Under the pieces are notes generated by a model. The model was not told the origin of the DNA. It worked only from the letters and a program-made list of their open reading frames with translations, and did no database searches. Positions 50,105 through 59,494 of a stretch of DNA of 64,000 nucleotides are shown here, piece after piece. Origin of the DNA: JAJDYQ01 sp963662865 (GTDB taxonomy: Bacteria; Pseudomonadota; Gammaproteobacteria; JAJDYQ01); the NCBI GenBank assembly GCA_963662865.1, contig OY759969.1:1736001-1800000 (forward strand). The letters are read 5' to 3'. Each line of letters opens with the position of its first letter. The stretch's first letter is position 1. A program made the translations under genes and the position numbers.

Positions 50105-51451
50105 TTATCCGCCAACCTGTGGCTGATTTTCTGTCTTTTCGGTAACTGCGCCCCAATTCATTACATCGTCTTCACCAATCAGATGATTTAACTGGGCTAA
50201 CAAAAGGGCCATTTGAAAGGTTTGTCTGGCATCGCGTAATTGCGATTCGGATATTTGGGTCATTGCATCACCAAGGTCCGTCTTCATTTCCAGCTCGTAT
50301 AGTGCCCTGGAACGATCCATATACAGCTCACGATAGCCGGAAAATACGTCACTTGCCTGCCGCCGAGCCTCTAGCAGGACAAATTTTTCAGCCAGCTCCC
50401 TGACCTTCTGACGTATATCCAGTTCAAGTTGCCGGCGTTGATAAAGAACTTCATTCACCTTGAGCTGTGCCTTGTCGATAGCCACGTCCCTCTGACCACC
50501 ATTATAAAGCGGCCAGAATATTTCCAGTCCGGCCCGCCATTTGTCATGGCTGCCCAGATCTCTCGAATATCCGCCACGTTCAGCTACGGCAGAAACGTTA
50601 GGGCGGTAGGGCGCACGCGCAGCTTCTATTGCTGCTCTTGTCGACAGCAGTTCAGAATCAAGGGCAGCCAGTTGACGATTATTTTTCAAGGCCCTTTCAA
50701 TCAGCCTGTCGAACCCCAGCAGTTTGCGATTATTTACATCAAGTTCAGGCCGGGATAGCACCGAGGGCTGCTGCCCAGGTCGATTGAGGGCCAATGCCAA
50801 CGCCTGCCGTGTGCTGCGCGCCCGTCCTTCACTTTCAATCACACGGAGACGGGCCTCCTGAAAGGCATTTTCTAATGCCAGCAAATCCACATCGGATATT
50901 TTGCCAAGCTCACGGTTGTCCTGCCCACGGTCAAAAGTTACAAATTCGATTGCCATGCTTTCATTGTCACGAGCGGCTTCGATGTCGGCGAGTATGATGT
51001 CAAAAAATTTCTGCATCACCGTGATGGTGTACAGGCTGCGGTTATCCGTAATCCGTAGTCCGGCCGCTTTCCGGTCCTGCCCGGCTGATTCGGCTAGCGA
51101 ACCGCTATAGCCGCCATCATACAACGGCTTGCTCACGATCAACTGGAGTCTATGGTCGTCATGACTGCCGGTATCAAATCGTGAGCTTCCCGCCTCATAC
51201 CAGCGTATCCTGCCGGTCAGCTCGACATTCAGGCTGTTATGTTCTCTGGCTTCACTTGCAGTGTTTTTTGCCTGCTCCAGCAATAATTTATTCTGCAACA
51301 GTGCGGGATGCTGTTCATCAATAAGCGCTATGGTCTGTCGCAGATTCAACGGGTCAGGAATAGGCTGTATGTCCGCCGCATTCAAAAACCCGGAGGCCAG
51401 TACCGCATACGCCAACGTCACAGGCAATACTCGGCTTCTGCATAGATACAT
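50105..51451 (-). CDS. TolC-family outer membrane efflux protein
   Basis: A 448-residue protein with signal peptide (SRVLPVTLAYAVLASGFLNA) and two repeats of the OEP fold. Typical segments are NLRQTIALIDEQHPALLQNK, EVELTGRIR-like strands (SLNVELTGRIRWYEAGS), and the second half beginning FDRLIERALKNNRQLAALDS with PYRPNVSAVAERGGYSRDLG. It forms the outer-membrane channel for the adaptor encoded just downstream. Confidence 0.88.
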   Translation of the reverse strand: MYLCRSRVLPVTLAYAVLASGFLNAADIQPIPDPLNLRQTIALIDEQHPALLQNKLLLEQAKNTASEAREHNSLNVELTGRIRWYEAGSSRFDTGSHDDHRLQLIVSKPLYDGGYSGSLAESAGQDRKAAGLRITDNRSLYTITVMQKFFDIILADIEAARDNESMAIEFVTFDRGQDNRELGKISDVDLLALENAFQEARLRVIESEGRARSTRQALALALNRPGQQPSVLSRPELDVNNRKLLGFDRLIERALKNNRQLAALDSELLSTRAAIEAARAPYRPNVSAVAERGGYSRDLGSHDKWRAGLEIFWPLYNGGQRDVAIDKAQLKVNEVLYQRRQLELDIRQKVRELAEKFVLLEARRQASDVFSGYRELYMDRSRALYELEMKTDLGDAMTQISESQLRDARQTFQMALLLAQLNHLIGEDDVMNWGAVTEKTENQPQVGG

Positions 51452-51491
51452 GTACTATCCCCCAATACAAACCAAGGCTGGCGGGAATCTG

Positions 51492-52043
51492 TCAGCTTTT
51501 TTCCAGTTTCTCCTTCTTTTCCCGCTTATAGCGGGTGAAGCTGGTATTTTTATAATGACCATCGGCAACATAGTCGGCCAGCCACTTGAACTCGCGCACA
51601 CTTCTTGTAGCACCAATATAACGCGCTATCCGATTTCCTTGCAGATCAAAAAAGGCAATCACGGGAGTTGCTCGAACGCGATGTATTTTTACCGCATATT
51701 CTTTCTGTGTGGTCTCGTTGCCTTCAAAATCGACGATATCAATATCACCTTCGATATCGTGGGATAGCAGTACAAATCTTTCACGATAGTATTCCTGAAT
51801 TTCGGGCTGATTCATGATCGTACTTTTCATACGATGGCAAAATGGACATTCGTCCATTTCAAAAAATACCATAATACCTTTTTTACCCTGTTCCCTAGCG
51901 TTTTCGAGTTCTTCTGAATAGTCTCCAAAAGACTCATTGAAAAAATATTTGTATGGGTCACGCGGGGTTTCCGCATGCGCGGTGTACAGCAATGTACATA
52001 ACAAAATGCTTGCTACGCAAGGCAGGAATTTTGTGTGTTTCAT
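51492..52043 (-). CDS. Periplasmic thioredoxin-like protein (SoxW/DsbD-gamma type)
   Basis: A 183-residue protein with signal peptide (FLPCVASILLCTLLYTAHA). The thioredoxin fold carries the redox motif CPFC in VFFEMDECPFCHRMKSTI and the cis-proline region RVRATPVIAFFDLQGN. It overlaps the TlpA-like gene upstream by four bases. The tail is very basic (YKREKKEKLEKS). It may keep periplasmic thiols of sulfur or cytochrome enzymes reduced; this is inference. Confidence 0.85.
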   Translation of the reverse strand: MKHTKFLPCVASILLCTLLYTAHAETPRDPYKYFFNESFGDYSEELENAREQGKKGIMVFFEMDECPFCHRMKSTIMNQPEIQEYYRERFVLLSHDIEGDIDIVDFEGNETTQKEYAVKIHRVRATPVIAFFDLQGNRIARYIGATRSVREFKWLADYVADGHYKNTSFTRYKREKKEKLEKS

Positions 52044-52573
52044 AATCGCTCCATGTACCCGGCAAGTGATCGGCTACCCGACTGTATCCTGGGCAACAAG
52101 TATTCCTGAAGTTCGATTTCTGTTACCGGCCCGGTCCATGTTTTTACAAGGCGGGCATCAGGAGAAATCACAAAAGTTGTTGGCAGTCCCTTCAGTACCA
52201 TGGCCTCAGACATCTCCGGATCTTCACCAAGATATAATACCTTATAATCAATCTTAAATTCATTTAATGCCAGCTTAATCTGCGTCGGTGTCAACTCCTC
52301 ATAGTTGACACCAAGAATCTCTATGCCCTGGTCACGATGCTTATGATAGAACTGATTTAGCTCAGGAATTTCTCGAATACAGGGACCGCACCAAGTTGCC
52401 CAGAAATTGACGATAACCCACTTTCCCTTATAGTCTGCTAACCGGTGAATATTCCCATCAAGTCCGCTGAGCTTAAAATCGACAGCCGGTTCATTTAAAT
52501 TCGCGGCCCAGACCGGGCTGGCAAAGCAGAAAAAGACAAAAACAGCCGTTATCACACAATATTTTTTTTTCAT
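52040..52573 (-). CDS. TlpA/ResA-like periplasmic thioredoxin
   Basis: A 177-residue protein with signal peptide (VITAVFVFFCFASPVWA). The redoxin domain has WCGPC in VNFWATWCGPCIREIPELN and the cis-proline segment MVLKGLPTTFVISPDARLVK. Such proteins reduce apocytochrome c or other periplasmic disulfides. It is the first gene of a two-gene unit with the SoxW-like protein. Confidence 0.9.
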   Translation of the reverse strand: MKKKYCVITAVFVFFCFASPVWAANLNEPAVDFKLSGLDGNIHRLADYKGKWVIVNFWATWCGPCIREIPELNQFYHKHRDQGIEILGVNYEELTPTQIKLALNEFKIDYKVLYLGEDPEMSEAMVLKGLPTTFVISPDARLVKTWTGPVTEIELQEYLLPRIQSGSRSLAGYMERL

Positions 52574-52614
52574 CCCGGCTAATCCATAACATTACTGGTA
52601 CGAGTATATCGCAT

Positions 52615-53370
52615 TCATTTGCCTGCCAGATAGGCATTCGGCAACCAGGTTCCAGTGGCTTGTAGCGGGGTCAGGCTAGCCTTTTGGCTGACCCATATTG
52701 CGAGCCCCACCCTGTCTCCGGATTTCAAGTTGACTTCAGGTAATTCAACTTCCCAATTCGCTACATTAGAATGATGCATCTGGTGACTCAGGACAACAAA
52801 TTCATGTGGTAAATTACGACCACTGTTCTCTCCGGCTTTTACCGCCGTGTGAATCCCAAAACCGAGCATTGCAACATTCAGAATCAACGAATCACGGGCA
52901 CCTCCTTCATATGTCACGCTCAAATGCCTGCCTCGTAAATGGGCGTTCAGATCACCTGCAAGCTCGTTACCTGCGGGCAGAGGCTTACGGCTGAACCAGC
53001 CTTTCCATTCCTGACCGTTGACCACAAACCCCGGGGTGTAAACCGCGCTGATATTACCCAGAAGACGATACTGGCGTTGCCGGTTCGAGTAGTCATTCGA
53101 CGCAAAGATATCCCGCCATCCAAGGTAATCCCAGTAATCAACGTGATAGGCGATGGGAACGACTTCCTTCCAAAGCTCCCGGCTGTCAACAAAGCTATGC
53201 AGCCACCTTTCAGCAGGCGGGCAGCTACTGCAACCCTGGGAGGTGAAAAGCTCAATCAGCATTACCTGCCGGTCTCCGCTCGAAAACTCCAGTTCGGTGT
53301 CCGCCATACCATTACTCTGCAACACGAATATGAGGATAATGGTTTTCAGTATTTTGAATCGTCTGGTCAT
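52615..53370 (-). CDS. DUF1223 family periplasmic thioredoxin-fold protein
   Basis: A 251-residue protein with signal peptide (ILKTIILIFVLQSNGMA). The family signature is clear: IELFTSQGCSSCPPAERWLH, then VPIAYHVDYWDYLGWRDIFA and YTPGFVVNGQEWKGW. The CSSC pair sits where thioredoxins have their active site. The start at 53370 is preferred over the ATG four codons upstream. The function is unknown. Confidence 0.9.
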   Translation of the reverse strand: MTRRFKILKTIILIFVLQSNGMADTELEFSSGDRQVMLIELFTSQGCSSCPPAERWLHSFVDSRELWKEVVPIAYHVDYWDYLGWRDIFASNDYSNRQRQYRLLGNISAVYTPGFVVNGQEWKGWFSRKPLPAGNELAGDLNAHLRGRHLSVTYEGGARDSLILNVAMLGFGIHTAVKAGENSGRNLPHEFVVLSHQMHHSNVANWEVELPEVNLKSGDRVGLAIWVSQKASLTPLQATGTWLPNAYLAGK

Positions 53371-53437
53371 CTGTCCCTCCAATATTTCTTCTAAGACTGA
53401 TAAACTGGCGCTGAGTTCAGGCTAACCATATTTGAGA

Positions 53438-53514
53438 GGCAAACAAAAATCGCATTTTTGTTTGCCGTGCTCTGACAAGCCCAGGATGAAACTGTTCCGA
53501 GCTTCCATAATTTA
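53438..53514 (+). repeat. Dispersed 78-base intergenic repeat, copy 2
   Basis: It starts with a perfect 13-base hairpin (GGCAAACAAAAAT / ATTTTTGTTTGCC, loop CGC) at 53438-53466 and continues with GTGCTCTGACAAG and CCGAGCTTCC. It aligns to 1123-1200 in the same orientation and ends ten bases before the WrbA-like start codon. Confidence 0.7.
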
Positions 53515-53524
53515 CGGGTACACT

Positions 53525-54109
53525 ATGACAATACTCATACTTTACTATTCCCGGCACGGTTCAACGCAGGAAATGGCCAGACTGATTGCTCGAGGCGTTG
53601 AGGAAAACCAGATAGAAGCCATTATACGTACCGTCCCCGAGGTTTCGACTGTCTGCGAGGCGGCGGAAGACGACATCCCCGGGCAGGGCGATCCGTATGC
53701 AACTGTGGATGACCTGCGCCACTGTCAGGGTCTCGCATTAGGCAGTCCGACACGTTTCGGTAATATGGCGGCGCCGCTTAAATACTTTCTGGAGAGTACA
53801 ACGGCGTTATGGATTGAAGGGGCCCTGGTCAATAAGCCGGCCATGGTTTTCACTTCAACGGCATCAATGCACGGCGGTCAGGAAACCACATTGACCAGCA
53901 TGATGCTGCCGCTGTTGCATCACGGCATGATTATCAGTGGATTGCCCTACACTATGGCAGAACTAAACCAGACCCAAAGCGGTGGCACTCCCTACGGGCC
54001 AAGCCGCGTTACCGGCAGCCGTGGCGAACATCCGATCAGCGAAGATGAAAAACAGCTTTGTATTGAAGGCGGCAAACGATTGGCGACGCTGGCGAGGCGG
54101 CTGATGTAG
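53525..54109 (+). CDS. WrbA-like NAD(P)H:quinone oxidoreductase (flavodoxin fold)
   Basis: A 194-residue flavodoxin-like protein. The FMN phosphate loop is LILYYSRHGSTQEMARLIAR, and the second FMN loop is ALGSPTRFGNMAAPLKYFLE, followed by FTSTASMHGGQETTLTSMML. It reduces quinones by two electrons. The start at 53525 begins the fold exactly; the open frame upstream (from 53432) reads through the repeat element. Confidence 0.92.
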   Translation: MTILILYYSRHGSTQEMARLIARGVEENQIEAIIRTVPEVSTVCEAAEDDIPGQGDPYATVDDLRHCQGLALGSPTRFGNMAAPLKYFLESTTALWIEGALVNKPAMVFTSTASMHGGQETTLTSMMLPLLHHGMIISGLPYTMAELNQTQSGGTPYGPSRVTGSRGEHPISEDEKQLCIEGGKRLATLARRLM

Positions 54110-54165
54110 CACGCGGTTTCCGGGCCATCTGCGCAACAACCCGGAAATATTTTCAGACCAGTGCT

Positions 54166-54645
54166 TTACGGCTTGATATAGGTATAGCCCTGTGCCTGCA
54201 AGTGAGCCAGCTCTGCCACTCCACTCGGCACGATATCCGACTGATCTACACCATACAGGTCATTTTTCAGATCCACCTTACGACCACGAACCGTATTGGC
54301 GCAAACATTAAACTTCACACCCTGATTTTTTAATCCATCAATCCCGGCAATCATTTTGTCATTCGCGTTCGCATGCTTGAATTTTGTGGACTTGCTGAGA
54401 GAGTCAGGGTCCAGTAACAGTGACAAGCCATTACCATGCAGCACGACTTTCAAGTCAAGATTTTCTGCCCCTACAGCATTGATGTGATTTTGTATATTAC
54501 GCAACGCCCCTGCCTGTTTTTTGGGATTGTCATAGTTAATATGGTAAACGACCTTCTGCTGACCATAACCTTCAGCCTGTAGCACCTGCCCGGGCAGCAG
54601 CATCAGCACCATTACAAGAAAGCTTGATAGTGTTTTGACATTCAT
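54166..54645 (-). CDS. Periplasmic DsrE-family protein
   Basis: A 159-residue protein with signal peptide (LSSFLVMVLMLLPGQVLQA). The DsrE/DsrF-like fold shows in KVVYHINYDNPKKQAGALRN, DLKVVLHGNGLSLLL and GVKFNVCANTVRG, with the conserved cysteine. The start at 54645 has a perfect ribosome binding site (AAGGAGG). Exported DsrE-like proteins are common in sulfur-metabolising proteobacteria; the substrate is unknown. Confidence 0.88.
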   Translation of the reverse strand: MNVKTLSSFLVMVLMLLPGQVLQAEGYGQQKVVYHINYDNPKKQAGALRNIQNHINAVGAENLDLKVVLHGNGLSLLLDPDSLSKSTKFKHANANDKMIAGIDGLKNQGVKFNVCANTVRGRKVDLKNDLYGVDQSDIVPSGVAELAHLQAQGYTYIKP

Positions 54646-54926
54646 GGTTTTCCTCCTTTTCATCGAATTCACAAACATCAGTATAGACCACACATTAAAG
54701 CAAATGGTTCGCCATGCCATAATTGAAGCAGAAACATCTATTCCAAACCAGGAAATGCCATTTTGGTAACGGATTGGCGTAACGGCGGCATACGGAACAG
54801 CACCAGATAAGGCAAACAAGCCATTAGCGTAGCAGTGCCCTATCTGCTTTTTGTTTTATAAAAATTGAACTGGCGGGTACCGCTTTGCGATGTCCCTGAC
54901 TTGAGCGCCTTGTTACACAAGGTACC

Positions 54927-54986
54927 GCAGCAGATTAATTTTGGCGATACATCCTTGTATCACAAGGATAAATTAATCGAAGCTGC
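54927..54986. repeat. Imperfect inverted repeat after hda
   Basis: The arms GCAGCAGATTAATTT and AAATTAATCGAAGCTGC enclose an inner hairpin around CATCCTTGTATCACAAGG. The structure lies right after the hda stop (54988). It includes at 54933-54953 the inverted copy of the GTATCGCCAAAAT element of 1079-1099. It has no clear T-run. Confidence 0.5.
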
Positions 54987-54987
54987 C

Positions 54988-55677
54988 TCATAAATTCAGT
55001 TGGACCAGCAGGGTCTTTATAAACGGGATCGTAATACGACGTTGTTCTCGAAGAGACTCGATATCAAGACGTGTCATCAGAGACGACAGACTCTTCATAT
55101 CACGCGGGGTGTAGGACATGATCCAGTCAATCGCTTCATCAGACAGGTGTATTCCACGCATATCGGCATTACTCTTGAGGAATGCCCGTTTATCATGATC
55201 TTTCGGTTCATGAATTTTATACTTCGCACAGGCATTCAGGCGGGAAACCAGATCTTTCAAAAAAAAACCGCTTTGATCGGGAAGTTTGTGTGCGCTGAAT
55301 ATGTACGAACGATCAAGCTCCCGAAGCAGGTTGATCAGGTTAAAAACTTCAATCTCAATTTCATGGTTGCCCGCCACCTTGTCAATGTCATCAATACAAA
55401 CGGGTTCAAAATCCTCAAGACCATTAAACAGCCCTGTTTTTAATGGAGCCACTTCCGCCAAAGGCAGATAAAAGCCTGTCGCACGCTCTCTTGCGCCGCC
55501 CTGTAACAGGTGTGTTTTTCCTATTCCGGACGGGCCATAAATATAGAGCTGAATACCCGGAGAACCGGCTTCCTGTTTTTTCAGTAGATTCAGTAATTCC
55601 GCGTTACCACCTTGAATAAAACGGGTCAGCGTTGCTTCTTCGCCTGAACGAAAATCAAGCGGTAATTGATGACTCAC
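54988..55677 (-). CDS. hda: DnaA regulatory inactivator Hda
   Basis: A 229-residue AAA+ protein related to the DnaA ATPase domain. It starts with the beta-clamp binding motif QLPLDF (residues 4-9). Walker A is YGPSGIGKTHLLQG and Walker B is VCIDDIDKV. With the loaded clamp it stimulates ATP hydrolysis by DnaA. The start is a GTG overlapping the stop of the DUF2066 gene (GTGA), a coupling often seen for this pair. Confidence 0.95.
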   Translation of the reverse strand: MSHQLPLDFRSGEEATLTRFIQGGNAELLNLLKKQEAGSPGIQLYIYGPSGIGKTHLLQGGARERATGFYLPLAEVAPLKTGLFNGLEDFEPVCIDDIDKVAGNHEIEIEVFNLINLLRELDRSYIFSAHKLPDQSGFFLKDLVSRLNACAKYKIHEPKDHDKRAFLKSNADMRGIHLSDEAIDWIMSYTPRDMKSLSSLMTRLDIESLREQRRITIPFIKTLLVQLNL

Positions 55678-56738
55678 TGCGAACCTCGGGGGCTCAGTCC
55701 AAAAACAAGCCTGTCCACCGTATCTCTCGCATACAGGACGCGATCTATGCCGATGACTCGCAGGACCGAGGCAATATCAGCGCGGGTGTGTAATCGAAGG
55801 TTAATACCATGCCGATCAACGCGAATCACATCGACCTGGCTAACGAGGCTGAGAGAGCGGAGATAATTCAGACTGCGCCCGTAGTCGGCGGCACCATGAA
55901 TATCATCGACTGTAATTTCTATGTATTGCGGGCTGTCGCTTAGCGCAAAACCGAAAAATTGTTGTGCGATTCGACTTGCCAGAGGGTTAATTCCGGCCGA
56001 CACAACGCCATCAAGCGAACTCGCTGTAACAATTGTTGGCTGCTCTTCACCCACCAACTGCCAACGACCCTGCCAGAGTCCATCCTGTTTCAGCAAATAA
56101 CCGATCAGAACATACTGACTGGCATATTTTTCCGAAGCCCCGGCAAGCATCTGTCCCTCCATGCCTGCAATCAGGGTGGAATCAATACTGGCACTTTCGG
56201 CCAGGTCCATTAGCGGCATAATGATCGGCAAGCCACGCTGTGCAGCTATTTTACTCAAAGCGGTAACCACCTCATGATCACTGCCTTCAGCAATAACCTG
56301 ACGTCCCGCTTCGTCCTCTATCGCAAGCCAGATCAAGGCCGCCGGCCGTTCCTCGGGCCATACCGGCAATTCCTGATCCCTGATAATACGCTTCACACCT
56401 TCCGGATTAAGTCTCGCCCAAAGGAAAAGCTGTCGTTCTCCGTCTTTCTCCGTTGATTCGTAGCCAAACTGCTCGACCAGATGCCCTATCATCAAGCCGT
56501 TGTCATGAAAATAAATCGGCAAATCGCTTGTTCCTGAAACCTTGGTGACCACCGCACGCAATACCTCCCTCAAAGCCGGGTTACGCAGAGATGGATTCTG
56601 ATCGGCAACGGGCACCATTGCTTCATATAACCCGGGGACACGTTCCGCCCGAGCATTAAATACTAAAAGCAATAACGTCAGGACCAGCAGCAGCCGAAAG
56701 TGACCGGCACTATTTGAGGCAAACAAATCCGACTCCAT
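55674..56738 (-). CDS. DUF2066 domain protein, exported
   Basis: A 354-residue protein with signal peptide or anchor (FRLLLVLTLLLLVFNARA). The DUF2066 region has VPGLYEAMVPVADQNPSLRN, LREVLRAVVTKVSGTSDLPI and RPAALIWLAIEDEAGRQVIA. It is divergent from purM and coupled to hda, the usual gammaproteobacterial setting. The function is unknown. Confidence 0.9.
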   Translation of the reverse strand: MESDLFASNSAGHFRLLLVLTLLLLVFNARAERVPGLYEAMVPVADQNPSLRNPALREVLRAVVTKVSGTSDLPIYFHDNGLMIGHLVEQFGYESTEKDGERQLFLWARLNPEGVKRIIRDQELPVWPEERPAALIWLAIEDEAGRQVIAEGSDHEVVTALSKIAAQRGLPIIMPLMDLAESASIDSTLIAGMEGQMLAGASEKYASQYVLIGYLLKQDGLWQGRWQLVGEEQPTIVTASSLDGVVSAGINPLASRIAQQFFGFALSDSPQYIEITVDDIHGAADYGRSLNYLRSLSLVSQVDVIRVDRHGINLRLHTRADIASVLRVIGIDRVLYARDTVDRLVFGLSPRGSQ

Positions 56739-56822
56739 TCCGTGTCTAAAAATTATGTATTGAGCATTCCTGCAAAACCATGCTTATCGTACAATACCTT
56801 TTTGGAATTTTCCTGATTTACC

Positions 56823-57881
56823 ATGACCAATCATTCCTCCGCCCCCGGCCCATCCTTGAGTTATCGTGACGCCGGCGTGGATATCGATACCGGAAACAAG
56901 CTCATTGAGCATATCCGGCCTTTCGTCAAGGCGACAATGCGTCCCGGCGTACTAACCGATATTGGCGGTTTCGGCGGCCTGTTTGGCATTGACACGGAAC
57001 AATTCCCGGACCCCGTTCTGGTCTCAGGCACTGACGGTGTCGGCACCAAGTTAAAGCTTGCTTTTGAAATGCAAAAACACGACACCATCGGTATAGACCT
57101 GGTTGCAATGTGTGTTAACGACATCATCGTGCAGGGCGCGGAACCCTTGTTCTTCCTAGATTATTTTGCTACAGGCAGGCTTTCGCAGGATCGGGCAAAG
57201 ACTGTGATCTGCGGCATTGCTGAAGGCTGCAAACAATCAGGCTGTGCCCTGCTCGGCGGCGAAACGGCAGAAATGCCGGGCATGTATAATGAGGAAGAAT
57301 ACGACCTTGCCGGCTTTGCCGTAGGCATTGCCAACCGCGACAAACTGATTGACGGGTCCAGAATTTCCTGCGGAGACAGCATCATTGGACTGGCTTCCAG
57401 CGGCCCTCACTCAAACGGATATTCATTAATACGAAAAATCCTTGAAATCGGTAACCATGACCTGAAAACACCTTTTGGCAACAACAACCTGGGCGAGACC
57501 CTGCTGACTCCCACAAGGTTGTATATCAAGCCCCTGCTGGAACTATTTCATCGGATTGAGGTACACGGACTGGCGCATATTACCGGCGGCGGCTTAACTG
57601 AAAACCTGCCCCGCACTATGCCGAACAATACGGTTGCCAGAATTTCAGAGAGTTCCTGGCAATGGCCAGAAATTTTTATCTGGCTACAAGAACAGGGTAA
57701 TGTCGAGACAAATGAAATGTACCGCACATTCAATTGCGGGATAGGCATGTGTATCATCCTGGATAACACCCAGGCCGAAGCCGCCGTTAATATTCTACGG
57801 GATTACGGAGAAACCGCTGAAATTATCGGTATAATCACTGCCGGTAACGATAGTCAGCCAACAATGGAATTCGTTGCATGA
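56823..57881 (+). CDS. purM: Phosphoribosylformylglycinamidine cyclo-ligase
   Basis: A 352-residue enzyme, fifth step of purine synthesis, making AIR. Motifs are LSYRDAGVDIDTGNKLIEHI, VSGTDGVGTKLKLAFEM, VAMCVNDIIVQGAEPLFFLD and LLGGETAEMPGMY. The stop overlaps purN by four bases. Confidence 0.97.
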   Translation: MTNHSSAPGPSLSYRDAGVDIDTGNKLIEHIRPFVKATMRPGVLTDIGGFGGLFGIDTEQFPDPVLVSGTDGVGTKLKLAFEMQKHDTIGIDLVAMCVNDIIVQGAEPLFFLDYFATGRLSQDRAKTVICGIAEGCKQSGCALLGGETAEMPGMYNEEEYDLAGFAVGIANRDKLIDGSRISCGDSIIGLASSGPHSNGYSLIRKILEIGNHDLKTPFGNNNLGETLLTPTRLYIKPLLELFHRIEVHGLAHITGGGLTENLPRTMPNNTVARISESSWQWPEIFIWLQEQGNVETNEMYRTFNCGIGMCIILDNTQAEAAVNILRDYGETAEIIGIITAGNDSQPTMEFVA

Positions 57882-58540
57882 CTAAAAACGAAATACCTCC
57901 AGCCAGACTGATTGTTCTCATCTCGGGGAACGGCAGTAATCTGCAAGCCATCATCGGCCATATTAAATCAGAAAAGCTCAATGCAACAATTGCCCTGGTA
58001 ATCAGCAACAAAAAAAATGCCTACGGCATCATCCGGGCTCGGCAATGGAATATCCCCACCAGGATTGTTCAGCCTGACCCGGCGGAAACTCGTGAACAAT
58101 ATGACTATCGCCTGATAAAAATAATCGACGATATCGACCATGATTACCTCATACTTGCAGGGTTTATGCGCATACTCAGCGATGCGTTTGTCAATCACTA
58201 CAAGGGATGTCTCTTAAACATTCATCCGTCACTCCTACCCAAGTATAAAGGACTAAACACACATCAACGAGCCCTTGACGCCGGTGAAAAAATCCACGGC
58301 ACCTCGGTACATTTTGTTACTTCGATTCTAGACTCCGGCCCGGTCATTATGCAGGCGGTTGTTGACATACTTCCAAATGATACGCCTGAAACGCTTGCAA
58401 AAAGAGTACTCGAAAAAGAACATTTACTGTACAGCCATGTGTTATCAATGTGCATTGATTCAAAAGTCAAATTCTCAGAGGGAAATATTATTGTGGATGG
58501 CTGGAAGCTAAATAAGCCTCTTGTACTGGAATCCGAATGA
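57878..58540 (+). CDS. purN: Phosphoribosylglycinamide formyltransferase (folate-dependent)
   Basis: A 220-residue enzyme that formylates GAR with 10-formyltetrahydrofolate. The phosphate-binding loop is VLISGNGSNLQAIIGHIKSE. The catalytic N-H-D triad shows in LLNIHPSLLPKYKGLNTHQR and HGTSVHFVTSILDSGPVI. It overlaps purM and the DUF3108 gene by four bases each. Confidence 0.96.
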   Translation: MTKNEIPPARLIVLISGNGSNLQAIIGHIKSEKLNATIALVISNKKNAYGIIRARQWNIPTRIVQPDPAETREQYDYRLIKIIDDIDHDYLILAGFMRILSDAFVNHYKGCLLNIHPSLLPKYKGLNTHQRALDAGEKIHGTSVHFVTSILDSGPVIMQAVVDILPNDTPETLAKRVLEKEHLLYSHVLSMCIDSKVKFSEGNIIVDGWKLNKPLVLESE

Positions 58541-59250
58541 GCCTGTATATTAAAATATTATTAAGCCTGTGCTTACTCCATTTCTGCTTTAATGCTGCGG
58601 CGCAGGGATCTCCCTTTAAGCCGTTTTCGGCCCAGTACGACGTGTTGCATAACGGTAATCATGTCGCCATAACCACTCTTTCATTAGCCAGACACAGTGA
58701 AAGTACGTGGTTATATTCAAGGACATCTGAGGCAGTGGGTTGGATTTCGCACATATTGAGTGGAAAAATCACCGAACAGAGCATATTTAACTGGAACAAT
58801 GGTATGCAGATACTATCATATCACTATGACCGCAACCGTGATGAAAAACGCGTCAGACTAAAGTTTGACTGGCGAAATATGAAAGTCATCAACGATATTA
58901 ACGGCGATCCCTGGAAAATGGCTCTCTCTCCAGGAACCTTCGACAAATTAAGTGCAAATCTGGCTTTAGCCGTACACCTGTCAAGTGGAAAAACCAGCGT
59001 CCATCTACCCGTAGCCGATGGCGGAAAATTAAAAATCTATGACTTCAATATCATTGGAGAGGAGCCCATTGATACGCCTATGGGGAAAATCAAGACCATG
59101 AAAATCAGCCGAAATAAACGTGGCAGAGAAGACAGGCAAGCCTGGCTTTGGCTTGCCTCGGAGCTAAACCATGTTATTATAAAGGTTGAAAAATATGATG
59201 GTAGTGACAGACTCTTCTCAATGATTATCAAATCATTAGAGCAGGAATAG
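58537..59250 (+). CDS. DUF3108 family exported protein
   Basis: A 237-residue protein with signal peptide (ILLSLCLLHFCFNAAAQ). The beta-rich DUF3108 domain has FSAQYDVLHNGNHVAITTLS and DTPMGKIKTMKISRNKRGRE, ending in WLASELNHVIIKVEKYDGSD. It is coupled to purN, a common arrangement in gammaproteobacteria. The function is unknown. Confidence 0.9.
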   Translation: MSLYIKILLSLCLLHFCFNAAAQGSPFKPFSAQYDVLHNGNHVAITTLSLARHSESTWLYSRTSEAVGWISHILSGKITEQSIFNWNNGMQILSYHYDRNRDEKRVRLKFDWRNMKVINDINGDPWKMALSPGTFDKLSANLALAVHLSSGKTSVHLPVADGGKLKIYDFNIIGEEPIDTPMGKIKTMKISRNKRGREDRQAWLWLASELNHVIIKVEKYDGSDRLFSMIIKSLEQE

Positions 59251-59494
59251 AATTACCGCCGTCATCTATCTGTTCTACATCAATTTTATCTACAGGCAGG
59301 TTTCTTTCCGTGATAAATACCATAACACCATCTCTATTTTCATCTCTTTCAAGTATCTCAAGGCATCTCTACGAATCGCTTGATATACGGTTGTTGATTC
59401 GTTTTTTAATTTGAACCCAGAAGAAGATGAATAGCAAAATAATTACTTTTTACCTTAATTTACAGATTGTAAGTAATTTTGATATAGGTTCTAG

